64,000 bases of DNA from DASUPK01 sp035456265 (GTDB lineage: Bacteria > Actinomycetota > Thermoleophilia > Solirubrobacterales > 70-9), in the NCBI GenBank assembly GCA_035456265.1, contig DATIDP010000033.1:5068-69067 (forward strand), given 5' to 3'. Below the pieces are notes generated by a model, which saw only the letters and a list, made by a program, of their open reading frames with translations, was not told where the DNA came from and did no database searches. A program made the position numbers and the translations under genes. This document shows, piece after piece, positions 45,493 to 54,620 of the stretch (within the stretch, counting starts at the first letter, position 1; each line of letters begins with the position of its first letter).

Positions 45493-45528
45493 TGAAACGG
45501 GTTGCGCCTGGCGGCGCACCCTCGCATC
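45493..45528 (-). repeat. dispersed hairpin element, copy 8
   Basis: Short copy between the downstream rodA and rng: on the plus strand GAAACGGGTTGCGCC, loop, GGCGCACCCTCGCATC. The arms are near-perfect complements with one bulge. It lies 68 bp after the rodA stop, in the same orientation to rodA as copy 9 has to the other rodA. The surrounding intergenic segment is also bounded by an 8-bp inverted repeat (45482-45489 and 45593-45600). Confidence 0.85.
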
Positions 45529-45596
45529 AACGACCGAGCCGCCGCTCTGCGCGGGGCCTCGGGTCATGGATGTGATCTGGGTCTGCTTTCGGTGGC

Positions 45597-46799
45597 TCAG
45601 CGCAACAGTGGGATAGGCGCCCTGCTGCGTGGAGATGTGTTGAGCCGCGCCTGAGTGTGGATGCTCTGCAGGAGCCCGATCGCGAGGAAGGTGGCAATCA
45701 CCGAGGAGCCCCCGTATGACATCAGGGGCAGGGTGACGCCGGTCACGGGCATGATGCCGAGAGTCATGCCCACGTTCACAAGGATCTGGAACATGAGCAT
45801 GGCGACGATGCCGCCCGCGATCAGGGTCCCGAACAAGTTCTTGGAGAGCGTCAGGATGCGCAAGATTCTCCAGATAAGCAGGGCGTATAGGGACAGTACG
45901 AACGCTGCTCCCATGAATCCGAAGCGCTCCCCGATGACGGCGAACACGAAGTCCGTGTGCCGCTCGGGGAGGAAGAGGAGCTTGGTCTGGGTCGAGTTGT
46001 CGCCGCGTCCGGTCTTCTCGCCGGATCCGATTGCGGTGACGCTCTGGTTGACCTGATAGCTCGCATCGCTCGGATCGTTCGAGGGATGCAGGAATGCTGT
46101 GAGCCGGTCCTGCTGGTACCCGTGCAGCGGGCTCGGCAGGCCGGCGGCCGGGGCGATGACCAGGACGAAGCTGACGGCCGCAGCCGCCAGTCCACCGATC
46201 ACCGCGAAGTGCCTCCAGGGCACCCCGGCGAGGAAAAGAATTGCGATTGTGATGACCACCAGCACGATGCCCGTGCCGAGGTCCGGTTGCAGGAAGACGA
46301 GTCCGGCCGGGACCAGGCCGAGCGCCAGGATTCGCATGGTCTGGCGCATCGGGGTGCCACGACGGGTGCGCTCGATCACGAACGCCGCGAGGGCGACGAT
46401 GAGCAGCAGCTTGGCCAGCTCCGAGGGCTGGAAGCGGAAGTAGGGCAGCTCGATCCAGCGGCGGGAACCGCGGGCGGCGGCTCCGAACATGAGGACGAGG
46501 CAGATGGAGGCGATCATCAGCGAGTAAATGCCGACGCGGATCTCGCGGAAGCGCGAGTAGTCGATCTTCGCCACGGCCAGCAGCAGCGCGAGGCCAACCA
46601 GCGCGTAGAGCGTCTGCCGGATCGCGAAGTAGAGGGGCTGCCCCTGGACGGCGTCCGGAGTCGCCACGGCGAGGGTGAAGATGCTGAACCCGATCAGGCC
46701 GAGGGCGGCGGCCATCAGCCAGGCGTCGAAATAGGCCACGCCGAGGCGCTCGACAACGCGAGTACGGCTGGGTGTCAGCGTGAGGGGTGCAGCTTCCAT
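45597..46799 (-). CDS. rodA: peptidoglycan glycosyltransferase RodA, second copy
   Basis: 400-aa SEDS-family membrane enzyme that polymerises glycan strands for cell elongation, working with a class B PBP. It has ten or so hydrophobic segments. Family motifs: GSRRWIELPYFRFQPSELAK, VFLQPDLGTGIVLVVI, GYQQDRLTAFLHPSNDPSDA, PERHTDFVFAVIGERFGFMG and LPLMSYGGSS. It is clearly paralogous along its length to the RodA at 50328-51512. A GC-rich hairpin lies just before its start. Confidence 0.95.
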   Translation of the reverse strand: MEAAPLTLTPSRTRVVERLGVAYFDAWLMAAALGLIGFSIFTLAVATPDAVQGQPLYFAIRQTLYALVGLALLLAVAKIDYSRFREIRVGIYSLMIASICLVLMFGAAARGSRRWIELPYFRFQPSELAKLLLIVALAAFVIERTRRGTPMRQTMRILALGLVPAGLVFLQPDLGTGIVLVVITIAILFLAGVPWRHFAVIGGLAAAAVSFVLVIAPAAGLPSPLHGYQQDRLTAFLHPSNDPSDASYQVNQSVTAIGSGEKTGRGDNSTQTKLLFLPERHTDFVFAVIGERFGFMGAAFVLSLYALLIWRILRILTLSKNLFGTLIAGGIVAMLMFQILVNVGMTLGIMPVTGVTLPLMSYGGSSVIATFLAIGLLQSIHTQARLNTSPRSRAPIPLLR

Positions 46800-46809
46800 C
46801 AGTAGTGAT

Positions 46810-46830
46810 CGCGCCCCGGACGGGGGCGCG
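46810..46830 (-). other. GC-rich hairpin between pbp2 and rodA (second pair)
   Basis: CGCGCCCC (46810-46817), loop of five, GGGGCGCG (46823-46830), an 8-bp perfect stem ending 10 bases before the rodA ATG. No separate ribosome-binding site is seen, so the structure could modulate rodA translation or mark an mRNA processing site. In the first pair pbp2 and rodA overlap instead. Confidence 0.45.
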
Positions 46831-46872
46831 ACTCCCCCAAGAGGGTAGAGGTCTGAGGGGATCCCGCTGCCA

Positions 46873-48774
46873 TCACTCTGGCGTCTTGCCGTTTCCGGCG
46901 CTGGTCGAGGATGCGCTCGGCGTGATCGGCTTGTGGAAGTACCGCTCGAGGATCCGGGCCGCCACGGGCGCGGCCGTGTCGACGCCGAAGCCGCCCCGCT
47001 CGATCGTGACCGCGACCACGATCTGCGGGTTCTTAGCGGGCGCCAGCACGATGTACCAGGACTGGTCGGGCTGGTTCGGGCGCTGGGCCGTTCCGGTCTT
47101 GCCCGCGACCGCGACGGGGAAGTTCCCGAAGACCGGATAGGAGGTCCCGCCCGGCTCTGTGGCGGCGCGGGTCAGCCCGGTCATGATCGTGTCCCGGGTG
47201 GTTGGCGAGATGTCGATGTGGCGCCGCGGCGCCGGCCGCATCTCCTGGAGGACGCGCCCGGTGACGCTCTCGACGTCGTCGGCGATGTGGGGCCGTACCA
47301 CCGTGCCGCCGTTGCCGAGGGCGGCGTAGGCAACCGCCATCTGCAGCGGGTCGGCCTCGAGGTCGCCCTGGCCGACGGCAAGGTTGACGTTGTCGCCGGC
47401 GCTCCAGGGGCGGTCGGTGACCTTCTCGGCGTAGAGCCGGTTCCGCCATGCGGGGGTGGGGATCAGGCCGTCGACCTCGGAGGGAAGATCGATTCCGGTC
47501 CTCTCCCCAAGCCCGTACTGGCGGGCCCAGTCCTGGATCTGGCCGTGCCCCTTGTTCGCCTTGGCCTCGAGACCCAGGTGGTAGAAGTAGATGTCGGAGG
47601 AGACCTTGAGGGCGTCGCTCATGTTGAGCGGCCCGTAGATGGCCTTGCCGGCGTTGTGGAGGGTGAGGTTCGCGTCGAGCTTCAGCGATCCGGTGTCGTT
47701 GAAGATCGTGTCGGGCTTGATCAGGTGGTCTTGGAGCGCCGCGGTCGCCGTGATCATCTTGAAGGTCGATCCCGTCGGGTAGAGGCCCTGGATCGCGCGG
47801 TTCGCGAGCGGCGCGTCGGTCTTCCGCGAAGTGAGCTGCCGGTACTCGCTCTGGCTGATCGGGTGGGTGAAGATCGAGGGGTCGAAGCTCGGCGCTGAGC
47901 CCATCGCCAGGATCTCTCCGTTCTGGGCGTTCATGGCGACGAAGGCGCCCGGCAGTCCGAACGACTGCAGGGCCCCCTCCCCGGTCGCCTGCAGGTTCGA
48001 GTCGATGGTCAGGCGGACGTCGTCGCCGGGCTCGGCGGGGACGCTGCGCAGCTGACCGGTCGGCCTGCCCAGCGCGTCCACCTGGATGCGATCCGTGCCG
48101 GGCCGGCCGCGGAGGTAGCGGTCGTACTCGTATTCGACCCCGGACTGGCCGACCTGGTCGCCGGGGTGGAGCCCCGCGTAGCGCGGCTCCTTGAGCTGCT
48201 GGGCGGTGACCTCGCCGACGTTGCCGAAGAGGTGGGCAGCGAGCGTTCCCTGCCGGTAGTCGCGCGTGAACACCCGCTCCACGCTCACCCCGGGGAAGCT
48301 CGACTGGTTCTCGCGCAGGTAATAGACCTTGTCGACCGCGAGGCCCTTCTTCAGGATCACCGGGCCGCCCGGTGCCGCCCGGCTGCCGCCCTGCAGGGTC
48401 TTGCGAAGCTCCTTCATGTTCATGTCCGTGATCGACGCGAGCTGCTTCAGCTCGCGGGCGCGATCGCGCCCCGGCGGGGGCAGGTCCTGCGGGGTGACCT
48501 GGATGGCAAGCTCGGTCCGGTTGTCGACCAGGACCTTGCCGTTCCGATCGAGGATGTCGCCGCGCGGCGCCTGCACGCGGATCTCGCGGATCCGGTTGTC
48601 GTTCGCCTGGGTCCGGTACTTGTCGCCCGAGAGCACCTGGACATACCAGAGCCGCAGGAAGAGGACCGAGAAGATCGCGATTGCGAGCCCGGTGATGATG
48701 GAGACCCGGAGGGCCAGCGGCGACGTTCGCCTCTCGGGCTCGACCTCATCTCGACGCAGATACATCAAGCTCAA
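46873..48774 (-). CDS. mrdA: penicillin-binding protein 2, second copy
   Basis: 633-aa class B PBP (transpeptidase) for rod-shape elongation. One N-terminal membrane helix (RVSIITGLAIAIFSVLFLRL), a PBP dimerisation domain, then the transpeptidase domain: SxxK as PTGSTFK (S336-K339), SSD in the SxN position (LKVSSDIYFYHLG) and KTG in AVAGKTGTAQ. The start overlaps the mreD stop by 4 bp. It pairs with the downstream rodA. It is a paralog of the PBP2 at 51509-53404. Confidence 0.95.
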   Translation of the reverse strand: MSLMYLRRDEVEPERRTSPLALRVSIITGLAIAIFSVLFLRLWYVQVLSGDKYRTQANDNRIREIRVQAPRGDILDRNGKVLVDNRTELAIQVTPQDLPPPGRDRARELKQLASITDMNMKELRKTLQGGSRAAPGGPVILKKGLAVDKVYYLRENQSSFPGVSVERVFTRDYRQGTLAAHLFGNVGEVTAQQLKEPRYAGLHPGDQVGQSGVEYEYDRYLRGRPGTDRIQVDALGRPTGQLRSVPAEPGDDVRLTIDSNLQATGEGALQSFGLPGAFVAMNAQNGEILAMGSAPSFDPSIFTHPISQSEYRQLTSRKTDAPLANRAIQGLYPTGSTFKMITATAALQDHLIKPDTIFNDTGSLKLDANLTLHNAGKAIYGPLNMSDALKVSSDIYFYHLGLEAKANKGHGQIQDWARQYGLGERTGIDLPSEVDGLIPTPAWRNRLYAEKVTDRPWSAGDNVNLAVGQGDLEADPLQMAVAYAALGNGGTVVRPHIADDVESVTGRVLQEMRPAPRRHIDISPTTRDTIMTGLTRAATEPGGTSYPVFGNFPVAVAGKTGTAQRPNQPDQSWYIVLAPAKNPQIVVAVTIERGGFGVDTAAPVAARILERYFHKPITPSASSTSAGNGKTPE

Positions 48775-49325
48775 CCACTCTCCACGGGTCGCGGTGCCGA
48801 CGTGCGTCGCGCCGCTCTGCGCTCGTCCACCAGGGCCGAGCGCACCACCAGTCTGACGATCCAGAGGACGGGAATCGCGAGAAGCGCGCCGATCAGGCTC
48901 TTGACGAGCGCATCCCGCACCACCAGGAAGCTCACGTTCGCGTCGATGCCGGTCCCGATCTGGATCGCGGCGATCACCACGGCACCGAGCAGGGTGAGCG
49001 AGCCGCCGAGCAGCGCGACCGCCGCGCGCGTCGGACGACCGAGCGTCTCGCGGTAGCGGCCGGCGACGTAGCCGACCGACAGCAGGGTCAGCGCGAACGC
49101 CCCCATCGTCTCCAGCAGCAGGCAGTCGAGCAGCAGCCCGATCGAGAAGCCGGTCACGGCGCCGGTCAGGCTGCCGCCCAGCATCCCGACCGAGATCACC
49201 ACCAGCAGCGCGATGTCCGGGCTCGTCCCGAAGACGTCCATCTTCGAGAAGCAGACGACCTGCGCGATCGCGACCAGCGCCCCGAGGACCGCGAGCCTGG
49301 CGATGATTCCAGGGGTCAGGATCAC
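48771..49325 (-). CDS. mreD: rod shape-determining protein MreD
   Basis: 184-aa membrane protein with about five or six hydrophobic segments, placed between mreC and pbp2 with 4-bp overlaps on both sides. Sequence conservation in this family is low. The pattern LLVVISVGMLGGSLTGAVTGFSIGLLLDCL is typical of MreD. Its role in the elongasome is mainly inferred from position and topology. Confidence 0.9.
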   Translation of the reverse strand: MILTPGIIARLAVLGALVAIAQVVCFSKMDVFGTSPDIALLVVISVGMLGGSLTGAVTGFSIGLLLDCLLLETMGAFALTLLSVGYVAGRYRETLGRPTRAAVALLGGSLTLLGAVVIAAIQIGTGIDANVSFLVVRDALVKSLIGALLAIPVLWIVRLVVRSALVDERRAARRTSAPRPVESG

Positions 49326-50191
49326 CGCTTGCCGCCTCCGGTGTGGATGGTCAGGACCTTGACGAAGTCCATGTTGCGCAGGTCCGCGAAGGGCTCGAGG
49401 TGGACTCGCTGATAGGCCTGCTGCTCCTCGACGGTCGCCCTGGTGATCTTGCCGATGGGGATTCCCGGGGGGAAGATCGATCCGAGGTCCCCGGTCGAGA
49501 ACCCGGCGGTGAGCACCATCTGGCCCTCGGCGATGTGCGAGCCGCGTTCGAGATAGTCGAGCTGGAGGTCGTTGGGGTTGCCGACGTCGGGCTGGACGAC
49601 GCCGGTCGCGCCGCTCGGCGTGACCCGCGCCGTCACCGCGCTGTCGGCGTCGGTGATCAGCGTGACCTGGGAGTTGTTCGGGGTCGTCTGGGTGACCTTG
49701 CCCGCCAATCCCTCGGCCGCGACCACCGGATCGTTGATCCGGACGCCGTCGCTTGAGCCCCTGTCGATGGTGACCGTCGAGTACCAGACGGTCGGCGAGC
49801 GGCCGATCACCCGCGCGGTCACCGGATCGCTGCCGTCCGGGACGATCCCGCCGCTGGTGAGCTCGTTGAGCGCCGAGAGCTCCTTCGCCTCGTGCTGCTG
49901 GGTCTGCGCCCTCGCCAGCTGGTCCCGCAGGGTCGCGACCTGGTCCTCGAGCTTGGCGCGGTCGCCGCGCGCGTCGAAGGTCTCGCCGAACCAGTTGACG
50001 AGGTCGCGGGCGGGCTTCAGCGCGCGGTCGGCGCCGGACTCGATCGGGCTGAAGACCGTCGAGACGACGTCCTGGACGCCGTGAATCGGCCCCCCGTTGC
50101 CCTCTCGGTAATAGAGGCTGAGGAGTGTCAGCGAGGCGGCGACGAGCAGCAACAGCACCGCCCGTCGACGGCGCACTTGCTTGCGGTACAT
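49322..50191 (-). CDS. mreC: rod shape-determining protein MreC
   Basis: 289 aa. A basic N-terminus and one membrane helix (RRAVLLLLVAASLTLLSLYY) lead to a coiled coil (GDRAKLEDQVATLRDQLARA) and the beta-rich MreC core (VTARVIGRSPTVWYSTVTID, GLAGKVTQTTPNNSQVTLIT). MreC scaffolds PBP2 and RodA on the outer face of the membrane. In the operon it follows the first rodA, with repeat copy 9 in the gap. Confidence 0.95.
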   Translation of the reverse strand: MYRKQVRRRRAVLLLLVAASLTLLSLYYREGNGGPIHGVQDVVSTVFSPIESGADRALKPARDLVNWFGETFDARGDRAKLEDQVATLRDQLARAQTQQHEAKELSALNELTSGGIVPDGSDPVTARVIGRSPTVWYSTVTIDRGSSDGVRINDPVVAAEGLAGKVTQTTPNNSQVTLITDADSAVTARVTPSGATGVVQPDVGNPNDLQLDYLERGSHIAEGQMVLTAGFSTGDLGSIFPPGIPIGKITRATVEEQQAYQRVHLEPFADLRNMDFVKVLTIHTGGGKR

Positions 50192-50258
50192 GTCTGGCTA
50201 GCCCTCACAGCTCACGTCGATTCGGCTCACGGTTGTTTTGGCCCCCCGGCCCGGCCGT

Positions 50259-50304
50259 CATTGATCGGGTTGCCCCTCGGCCTCGCCTGTGGGGCACCCT
50301 CGAG
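50259..50304 (-). repeat. dispersed hairpin element, copy 9
   Basis: Copy between the first rodA and mreC: on the plus strand CATTGATCGGGTTGCCCC, TCGGCCTCGCCTG, then TGGGGCACCCTCGAG. The arms GGGTTGCCCC and GGGGCACCC pair with one bulge. It lies 24 bp downstream of the rodA stop, in the same orientation as copy 8 has after the other rodA. The 136-bp gap holds nothing else I can name. Confidence 0.8.
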
Positions 50305-50327
50305 CGACCGGAGAGTAGCGCCTAGCC

Positions 50328-51512
50328 TCAATAAGACTTGAAACTCTGCGCGCGCGACTGCGCGTGGATCGCCTGCAGCAGGCCGAGGGCCAGGAACGTG
50401 CCGAGCACCGACGAGCCGCCGTAGCTGATCAGCGGCAGGGTGATGCCGGTGACCGGCATGAGTCCGAGGTTCATGCCCACGTTGATGATCGCCTGGAAAG
50501 CGAGCATCGCCACGATCCCGCCGGCGATGATCACGCCGTAGTAGCTAGTGGCTATTCGCATCACCCGGATCGCGCGCCAGAAGAGCAGGGCGTAGAGGAA
50601 GACCACGAAGGCGGCGCCCAGGAAACCGAAGCGCTCCCCGATCACGGCGAAGATGAAGTCCGTGTGGCGCTCCGGCAGGAAGAGGAGCTCGGTCTGCGTC
50701 GCATCGTCCCCCCGTCCGGACTTCTCGCCCGACCCGACGGCGATGATCGCCTGGTTCACCTGGTAGCTGCCGTCGCGCGGATCGTTGCTCGGGTGGAGGA
50801 ACGAGGTGAGCCGGTCCTGCTGGTAGCCCTGCAGGGGGTCGAAGCCGACGGCGGACCCGCCGACGTACGCCGCGCCGCCGATCAGCGCGACCGCCGCGCC
50901 GAGAGCCGCGAAGTGCTGCCAGGGAATCCCCGCCACGAACAGGATCGTCAGCGTGATCGCCACGAGGACGATCCCGGTCCCGAGATCCGGCTGCAGGAAG
51001 ACGAGCCCGGCGGGTAGCAGCCCGAGCCCCAGCAGAGCGATCGTCGTCTGCAGACCGAATGGGCGCCTGATCCGCTCGTAGACGAAGGCCGAGAGCGAGA
51101 CGCAGAGCAGGACCTTGGCGAGCTCGGAGGGCTGAAACTGGAAGAACGGCAGCTCGATCCAGCGATTCGATCCGCGGATCGCCGTACCGACCAGCAGCAC
51201 GAACGCGATCGAGCCGACCATGAACGCGTAGATGCTCATTCGCAGCTCGCGCAATCGCGTGTAGTCGATGTGGCTGACCGCGATCATGAGAGCGATCCCG
51301 AGGGCCCCGTAGATCGACTGCCGCACGACGAAGTAGAGGGGATCGGCCGCGACCTCATGCCGGCTGGCGGACTCGAGCGTGAAGACGCTGAAGGCGATCA
51401 GCCCGACCGAGGCCGCGAGCATGACCCCGTCGAGGTTGCGGAGGTTGAGCACCTCGAGGACGCGGGAGCGCTGCGGAGCGATCGTGAGCGAGGGCTTCGC
51501 GGCTTCCATCAC
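50328..51512 (-). CDS. rodA: peptidoglycan glycosyltransferase RodA, first copy
   Basis: 394-aa SEDS-family enzyme with the same motif series as the second copy: GSNRWIELPFFQFQPSELAK, VFLQPDLGTGIVLVAI, GYQQDRLTSFLHPSNDPRDG, PERHTDFIFAVIGERFGFLG and LPLISYGGSS. The two copies diverge mainly in the first 35 residues and at the C-terminus. The start overlaps the stop of its partner pbp2 by 4 bp. Both copies seem intact, so the cell may have two SEDS-PBP elongation pairs. Confidence 0.95.
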   Translation of the reverse strand: MMEAAKPSLTIAPQRSRVLEVLNLRNLDGVMLAASVGLIAFSVFTLESASRHEVAADPLYFVVRQSIYGALGIALMIAVSHIDYTRLRELRMSIYAFMVGSIAFVLLVGTAIRGSNRWIELPFFQFQPSELAKVLLCVSLSAFVYERIRRPFGLQTTIALLGLGLLPAGLVFLQPDLGTGIVLVAITLTILFVAGIPWQHFAALGAAVALIGGAAYVGGSAVGFDPLQGYQQDRLTSFLHPSNDPRDGSYQVNQAIIAVGSGEKSGRGDDATQTELLFLPERHTDFIFAVIGERFGFLGAAFVVFLYALLFWRAIRVMRIATSYYGVIIAGGIVAMLAFQAIINVGMNLGLMPVTGITLPLISYGGSSVLGTFLALGLLQAIHAQSRAQSFKSY

Positions 51513-53404
51513 TCGACCCCTCCCGCGGAGCCCGCGGCCGAGCCGCTCGCGCCCCCGGCGTTCACGTGGAAGTAGTGCTCGAGGATCGATCGCGCGATCG
51601 GCGCGGCGGACTCCACCCCGAAGCCGCCGTGCTCAACGGTGACGGTCACGACGATCTGCGGGTTGTCATACGGCGCGATCACGCTGTACCAGGACTGGTC
51701 CTCCTGGCCGGTTCCACGCTCCGCCGTCCCGGTCTTGCCGGCCACCGGGAAGGGGAAGCCGCCCATCACCGGATAGGAGGTGCCGCCCGGCTCCATCGCC
51801 GCGCGCTCCAGGCCTCCGAGGATCACGCTCCGTGTCTCCTGGGAGATGCGCAGGTGGCGCCTCGGCGCCGGCTTGATCTTCTCGACGGTCTTGCCGTTCA
51901 CGCCGACGACCCGGGCGCCCAGGTGCGGCCTCACCAGCGTTCCTCCGTTGGCGAGCGCCGCGTAGGCGCGAGCGAGCTGCAGCGGGGTGACCATGACGTC
52001 GCCCTGGCCGACCGCCAGGTTGACGTTGTCCCCCTGGTTCCAGGGCCGGTCGATGTAGGGGTTCTTGTGGCTGCGGTAGACGCGGTTCCGCCAGGCCGGC
52101 GTCGGGATCAGGCCTGCGCTCGCGTTGGGGATGTCGATGTCGGGGTTGCGGCCCAGGCCATATTTGAAGGCCCAGTCTTGGATCTGGCCGCCCCTGCCGC
52201 TCGCGCTGGCGCGCAGACCGAGGTCGAAGAAGTAGACGTCGGAGGAGACCTGGAGCGCCGTGCCCATGTCGATCGGGCCGTTGGCCGCGCCGCCGGCGTT
52301 GTGCACCACGAGCCCGCCGATGTCGAGCGACCCGGTGTCGTTGAAGATCGTGCTCGGCGTGATCAGGCCGTCCTCGAGCGCGGCGGTCGCCGTGATCGGC
52401 TTGAACGCCGACCCGGTCGGATAGCCGCCCTGGTCGGCCCGGTCGACGAGCGGATCGCCGGGTCGGTTGCCGAAGGCGTCGTACTGCCCCTTGGTGTGGG
52501 GCTCGGTGTAGAAGGACGGGTCGTAGGTCGGGTAGGAGCCCATGCCGAGGATCGCCCCGGAGTGGACGTTCATCGCGACGAAGGCGCCGGGCAGTCCCTT
52601 GGCGCGGAGCGCCGATTCGCCGACCGCCTGGAGCCCGGAGTCGAGGGTGAGGCGCAGGTTGTCGCCGGCCCGGGCGGGCCGGTTGCCGAGCGTTCCGCGT
52701 GGCCGGCCCAGGGCGTCGACCTGGATCCGCTGGCTGCCGGCGGTGCCGCGCAGGAACTTGTCATAGCTGTACTCGACGCCCGCCTGGCCGATGATGTCCC
52801 CGGGCCGCAGCCCCGTGTACTTCCGCTGCTTCAGCTGCCGTGGGCTGATCTGGCCAACCAGCCCGAGGACGTGGGCGGCGAGGGTGCCCTCGGGGTACTT
52901 GCGGACGTAGGTCCGTTCCACGTTCACGCCGGGGAAGCTCTCCTTGTTCTCGAGGAAATAGAAGAGCAGCCGGCGGTCGAGGCCCTGCTTCAGCACCACG
53001 GGGTAGCCGGCGTACTGCGGCGTCGCTCGAACCCGCTGGCGAATCTCGCGCTGGGAGAGGCCGAGGAGGTCGCCCAGCTGGCGAAGCTCGCGCCTGCGCT
53101 CGGTCCGACCCGCCGGCAGGTCCGAGGGGCGCAGCTGGAGGGTCATGACCGTCCGGTTGTCGACCAGGACCTTGCCGTCGCGGTCGAGGATCTCGCCGCG
53201 GGGCGGGTGGACGCGGACGTCGAGGACGCCGTGATCCTGCGCCAGGGCCCGGTAGTGCGGTCCGTCGAGGATCTGGAGCGACCAGAGGCGGAGCAGGACC
53301 GTCGCGACCGCCGCGACGACGACCGCCCCGAGAAGCGCGATGCGCAGGTTGAGCCGATTGGTCAGCCGCGGCGGGATGTCCTCGGGACGGTCCAGGAGAT
53401 ACAT
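51509..53404 (-). CDS. mrdA: penicillin-binding protein 2, first copy
   Basis: 631-aa class B transpeptidase. N-terminal membrane helix (LRIALLGAVVVAAVATVLLR), dimerisation domain with RGEILDRDGKVLVDNRTVM, and transpeptidase motifs SxxK as PTGSAFK, SSD in QVSSDVYFFDLG, and KTG in PVAGKTGTAE. It starts 26 bp after mreB. A Gly/Ser/Ala-rich C-terminal tail (GGASGSAAGSAGG) differs from the other copy. Intact by all visible motifs. Confidence 0.95.
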   Translation of the reverse strand: MYLLDRPEDIPPRLTNRLNLRIALLGAVVVAAVATVLLRLWSLQILDGPHYRALAQDHGVLDVRVHPPRGEILDRDGKVLVDNRTVMTLQLRPSDLPAGRTERRRELRQLGDLLGLSQREIRQRVRATPQYAGYPVVLKQGLDRRLLFYFLENKESFPGVNVERTYVRKYPEGTLAAHVLGLVGQISPRQLKQRKYTGLRPGDIIGQAGVEYSYDKFLRGTAGSQRIQVDALGRPRGTLGNRPARAGDNLRLTLDSGLQAVGESALRAKGLPGAFVAMNVHSGAILGMGSYPTYDPSFYTEPHTKGQYDAFGNRPGDPLVDRADQGGYPTGSAFKPITATAALEDGLITPSTIFNDTGSLDIGGLVVHNAGGAANGPIDMGTALQVSSDVYFFDLGLRASASGRGGQIQDWAFKYGLGRNPDIDIPNASAGLIPTPAWRNRVYRSHKNPYIDRPWNQGDNVNLAVGQGDVMVTPLQLARAYAALANGGTLVRPHLGARVVGVNGKTVEKIKPAPRRHLRISQETRSVILGGLERAAMEPGGTSYPVMGGFPFPVAGKTGTAERGTGQEDQSWYSVIAPYDNPQIVVTVTVEHGGFGVESAAPIARSILEHYFHVNAGGASGSAAGSAGGVE

Positions 53405-53430
53405 GGCCGCGTCTACCTCTCAGCAGGCGC

Positions 53431-54471
53431 TCAGTAGCGCCTCCGGACACGGGAGTTCTTGAGCGCCCTCTTGATCGCCTCGAACTCCTCCAGGGCCTGT
53501 CCAGATCCCGTTGCCACACAGGTGAGCGGCGACTCCGCGAGCCTGGCCGGCATCTGGCACTCGTCGCTCATCCGATCGGCGAACCCCTGGAGCAGGGCTC
53601 CGCCGCCGGCGAGGGTCATGCCCCGTTCCATCAGGTCGCCCGCGAGCTCGGGCGGGGTGCGGTCGAGGGTGTCCCTGACCGCGGCGATGATCTGCTGGAT
53701 CGGGTCATCGAGCGCCTTGCGCATGTCCTCGGAGTTGAGCTTCACCGCGCGAGGCAGGCCGGAGCCGAGGTCGCGGCCGCGGATCTCGATCTCGATCTCG
53801 TGCGCGAGGGGCGTCGCGGAGCCCGCCTCGTGCTTGATGTCCTCCGCCGTCTGGTGACCGATCAGGAGCTGGTGCTCCCGCTTGCAGAAGTTCATGATCG
53901 CCTCGTCCATCTCGTCGCCGCCCACGCGGACCGACTGCGAGACGACGATGTCGCCGAGCGAGATGACCGCCACCTCCGTCGTTCCCCCGCCGATGTCGAC
54001 GACGAGGCTTCCGGTGGGCTCGCTGACCGGCAGGCCGGAGCCGATCGCGGCGGCCATCGGCTCCTCGATCAGATAGGCCTCGCGCGCGCCGGCACCGAGG
54101 CAGGCCTCCTCGACCGCTCGCTTCTCGACGCCGGTCACTCCCGAAGGAACGCACACCACGACCCGCGGGTGGGTGAAGCGGCTGTGATTCGCCCGCTTGA
54201 TGAAGTAGCGAAGCATCGACTCGGTGACCTCGAAGTCGGCGATGACGCCGTCCTTGAGGGGACGCATCGCGTTGATCGTGGATGGCGTCCGCCCCAGCAT
54301 CTGCTTCGCCTCCGCTCCGACGGCATGGACCTCACCGGTCGCGGTGTCGACGGCGACCACCGATGGCTCGGAGAGCACGATGCCGCGGCCGCGGACGTAC
54401 ACGAGCGTGTTGGCCGTGCCGAGGTCGACGGCCATGTCCCTGGCGGGGCTGATTGTGCTGAGAACGCTCAC
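53431..54471 (-). CDS. mreB: rod shape-determining protein MreB
   Basis: Actin-like filament protein that guides lateral wall growth. From GTG 54471 it is 346 aa. The phosphate-1 motif is DLGTANTLVYVRGRG, phosphate-2 is VVDIGGGTTEVAVISLGDIV, and GGGALLQGFADRMS is the adenosine motif. I chose GTG 54471 because family members have about ten residues before the DLGTANT strand; ATG 54435 would remove these. It is the first gene of the shape operon, with a promoter-like sequence upstream. Confidence 0.95.
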   Translation of the reverse strand: MSVLSTISPARDMAVDLGTANTLVYVRGRGIVLSEPSVVAVDTATGEVHAVGAEAKQMLGRTPSTINAMRPLKDGVIADFEVTESMLRYFIKRANHSRFTHPRVVVCVPSGVTGVEKRAVEEACLGAGAREAYLIEEPMAAAIGSGLPVSEPTGSLVVDIGGGTTEVAVISLGDIVVSQSVRVGGDEMDEAIMNFCKREHQLLIGHQTAEDIKHEAGSATPLAHEIEIEIRGRDLGSGLPRAVKLNSEDMRKALDDPIQQIIAAVRDTLDRTPPELAGDLMERGMTLAGGGALLQGFADRMSDECQMPARLAESPLTCVATGSGQALEEFEAIKRALKNSRVRRRY

Positions 54472-54502
54472 GAGTGGGGACGAATACCGAAAAGGCCGTC
54501 GG

Positions 54503-54531
54503 AGCCTAGCGGCTCGCCCTAAAACCCCCAA
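54503..54531 (-). promoter_or_regulatory. candidate promoter of the mreB operon
   Basis: Minus strand -35 TTGGGG (54526-54531), 17-bp spacer, -10 TAGGCT (54503-54508), about 30 bases before the GTG start. TAGGCT is a good actinobacterial -10 and TTGGGG a weak -35. The 149 bp between mreB and maf holds no gene. Confidence 0.45.
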
Positions 54532-54620
54532 AGTCCGCAAGTTGCGGCTTCCAGCTGAATTGCAGACGGCAGGTTGCGGGAATCCACGGACAGGCCCAGG
54601 ACTCCGCTCGCGCGCCGCGA

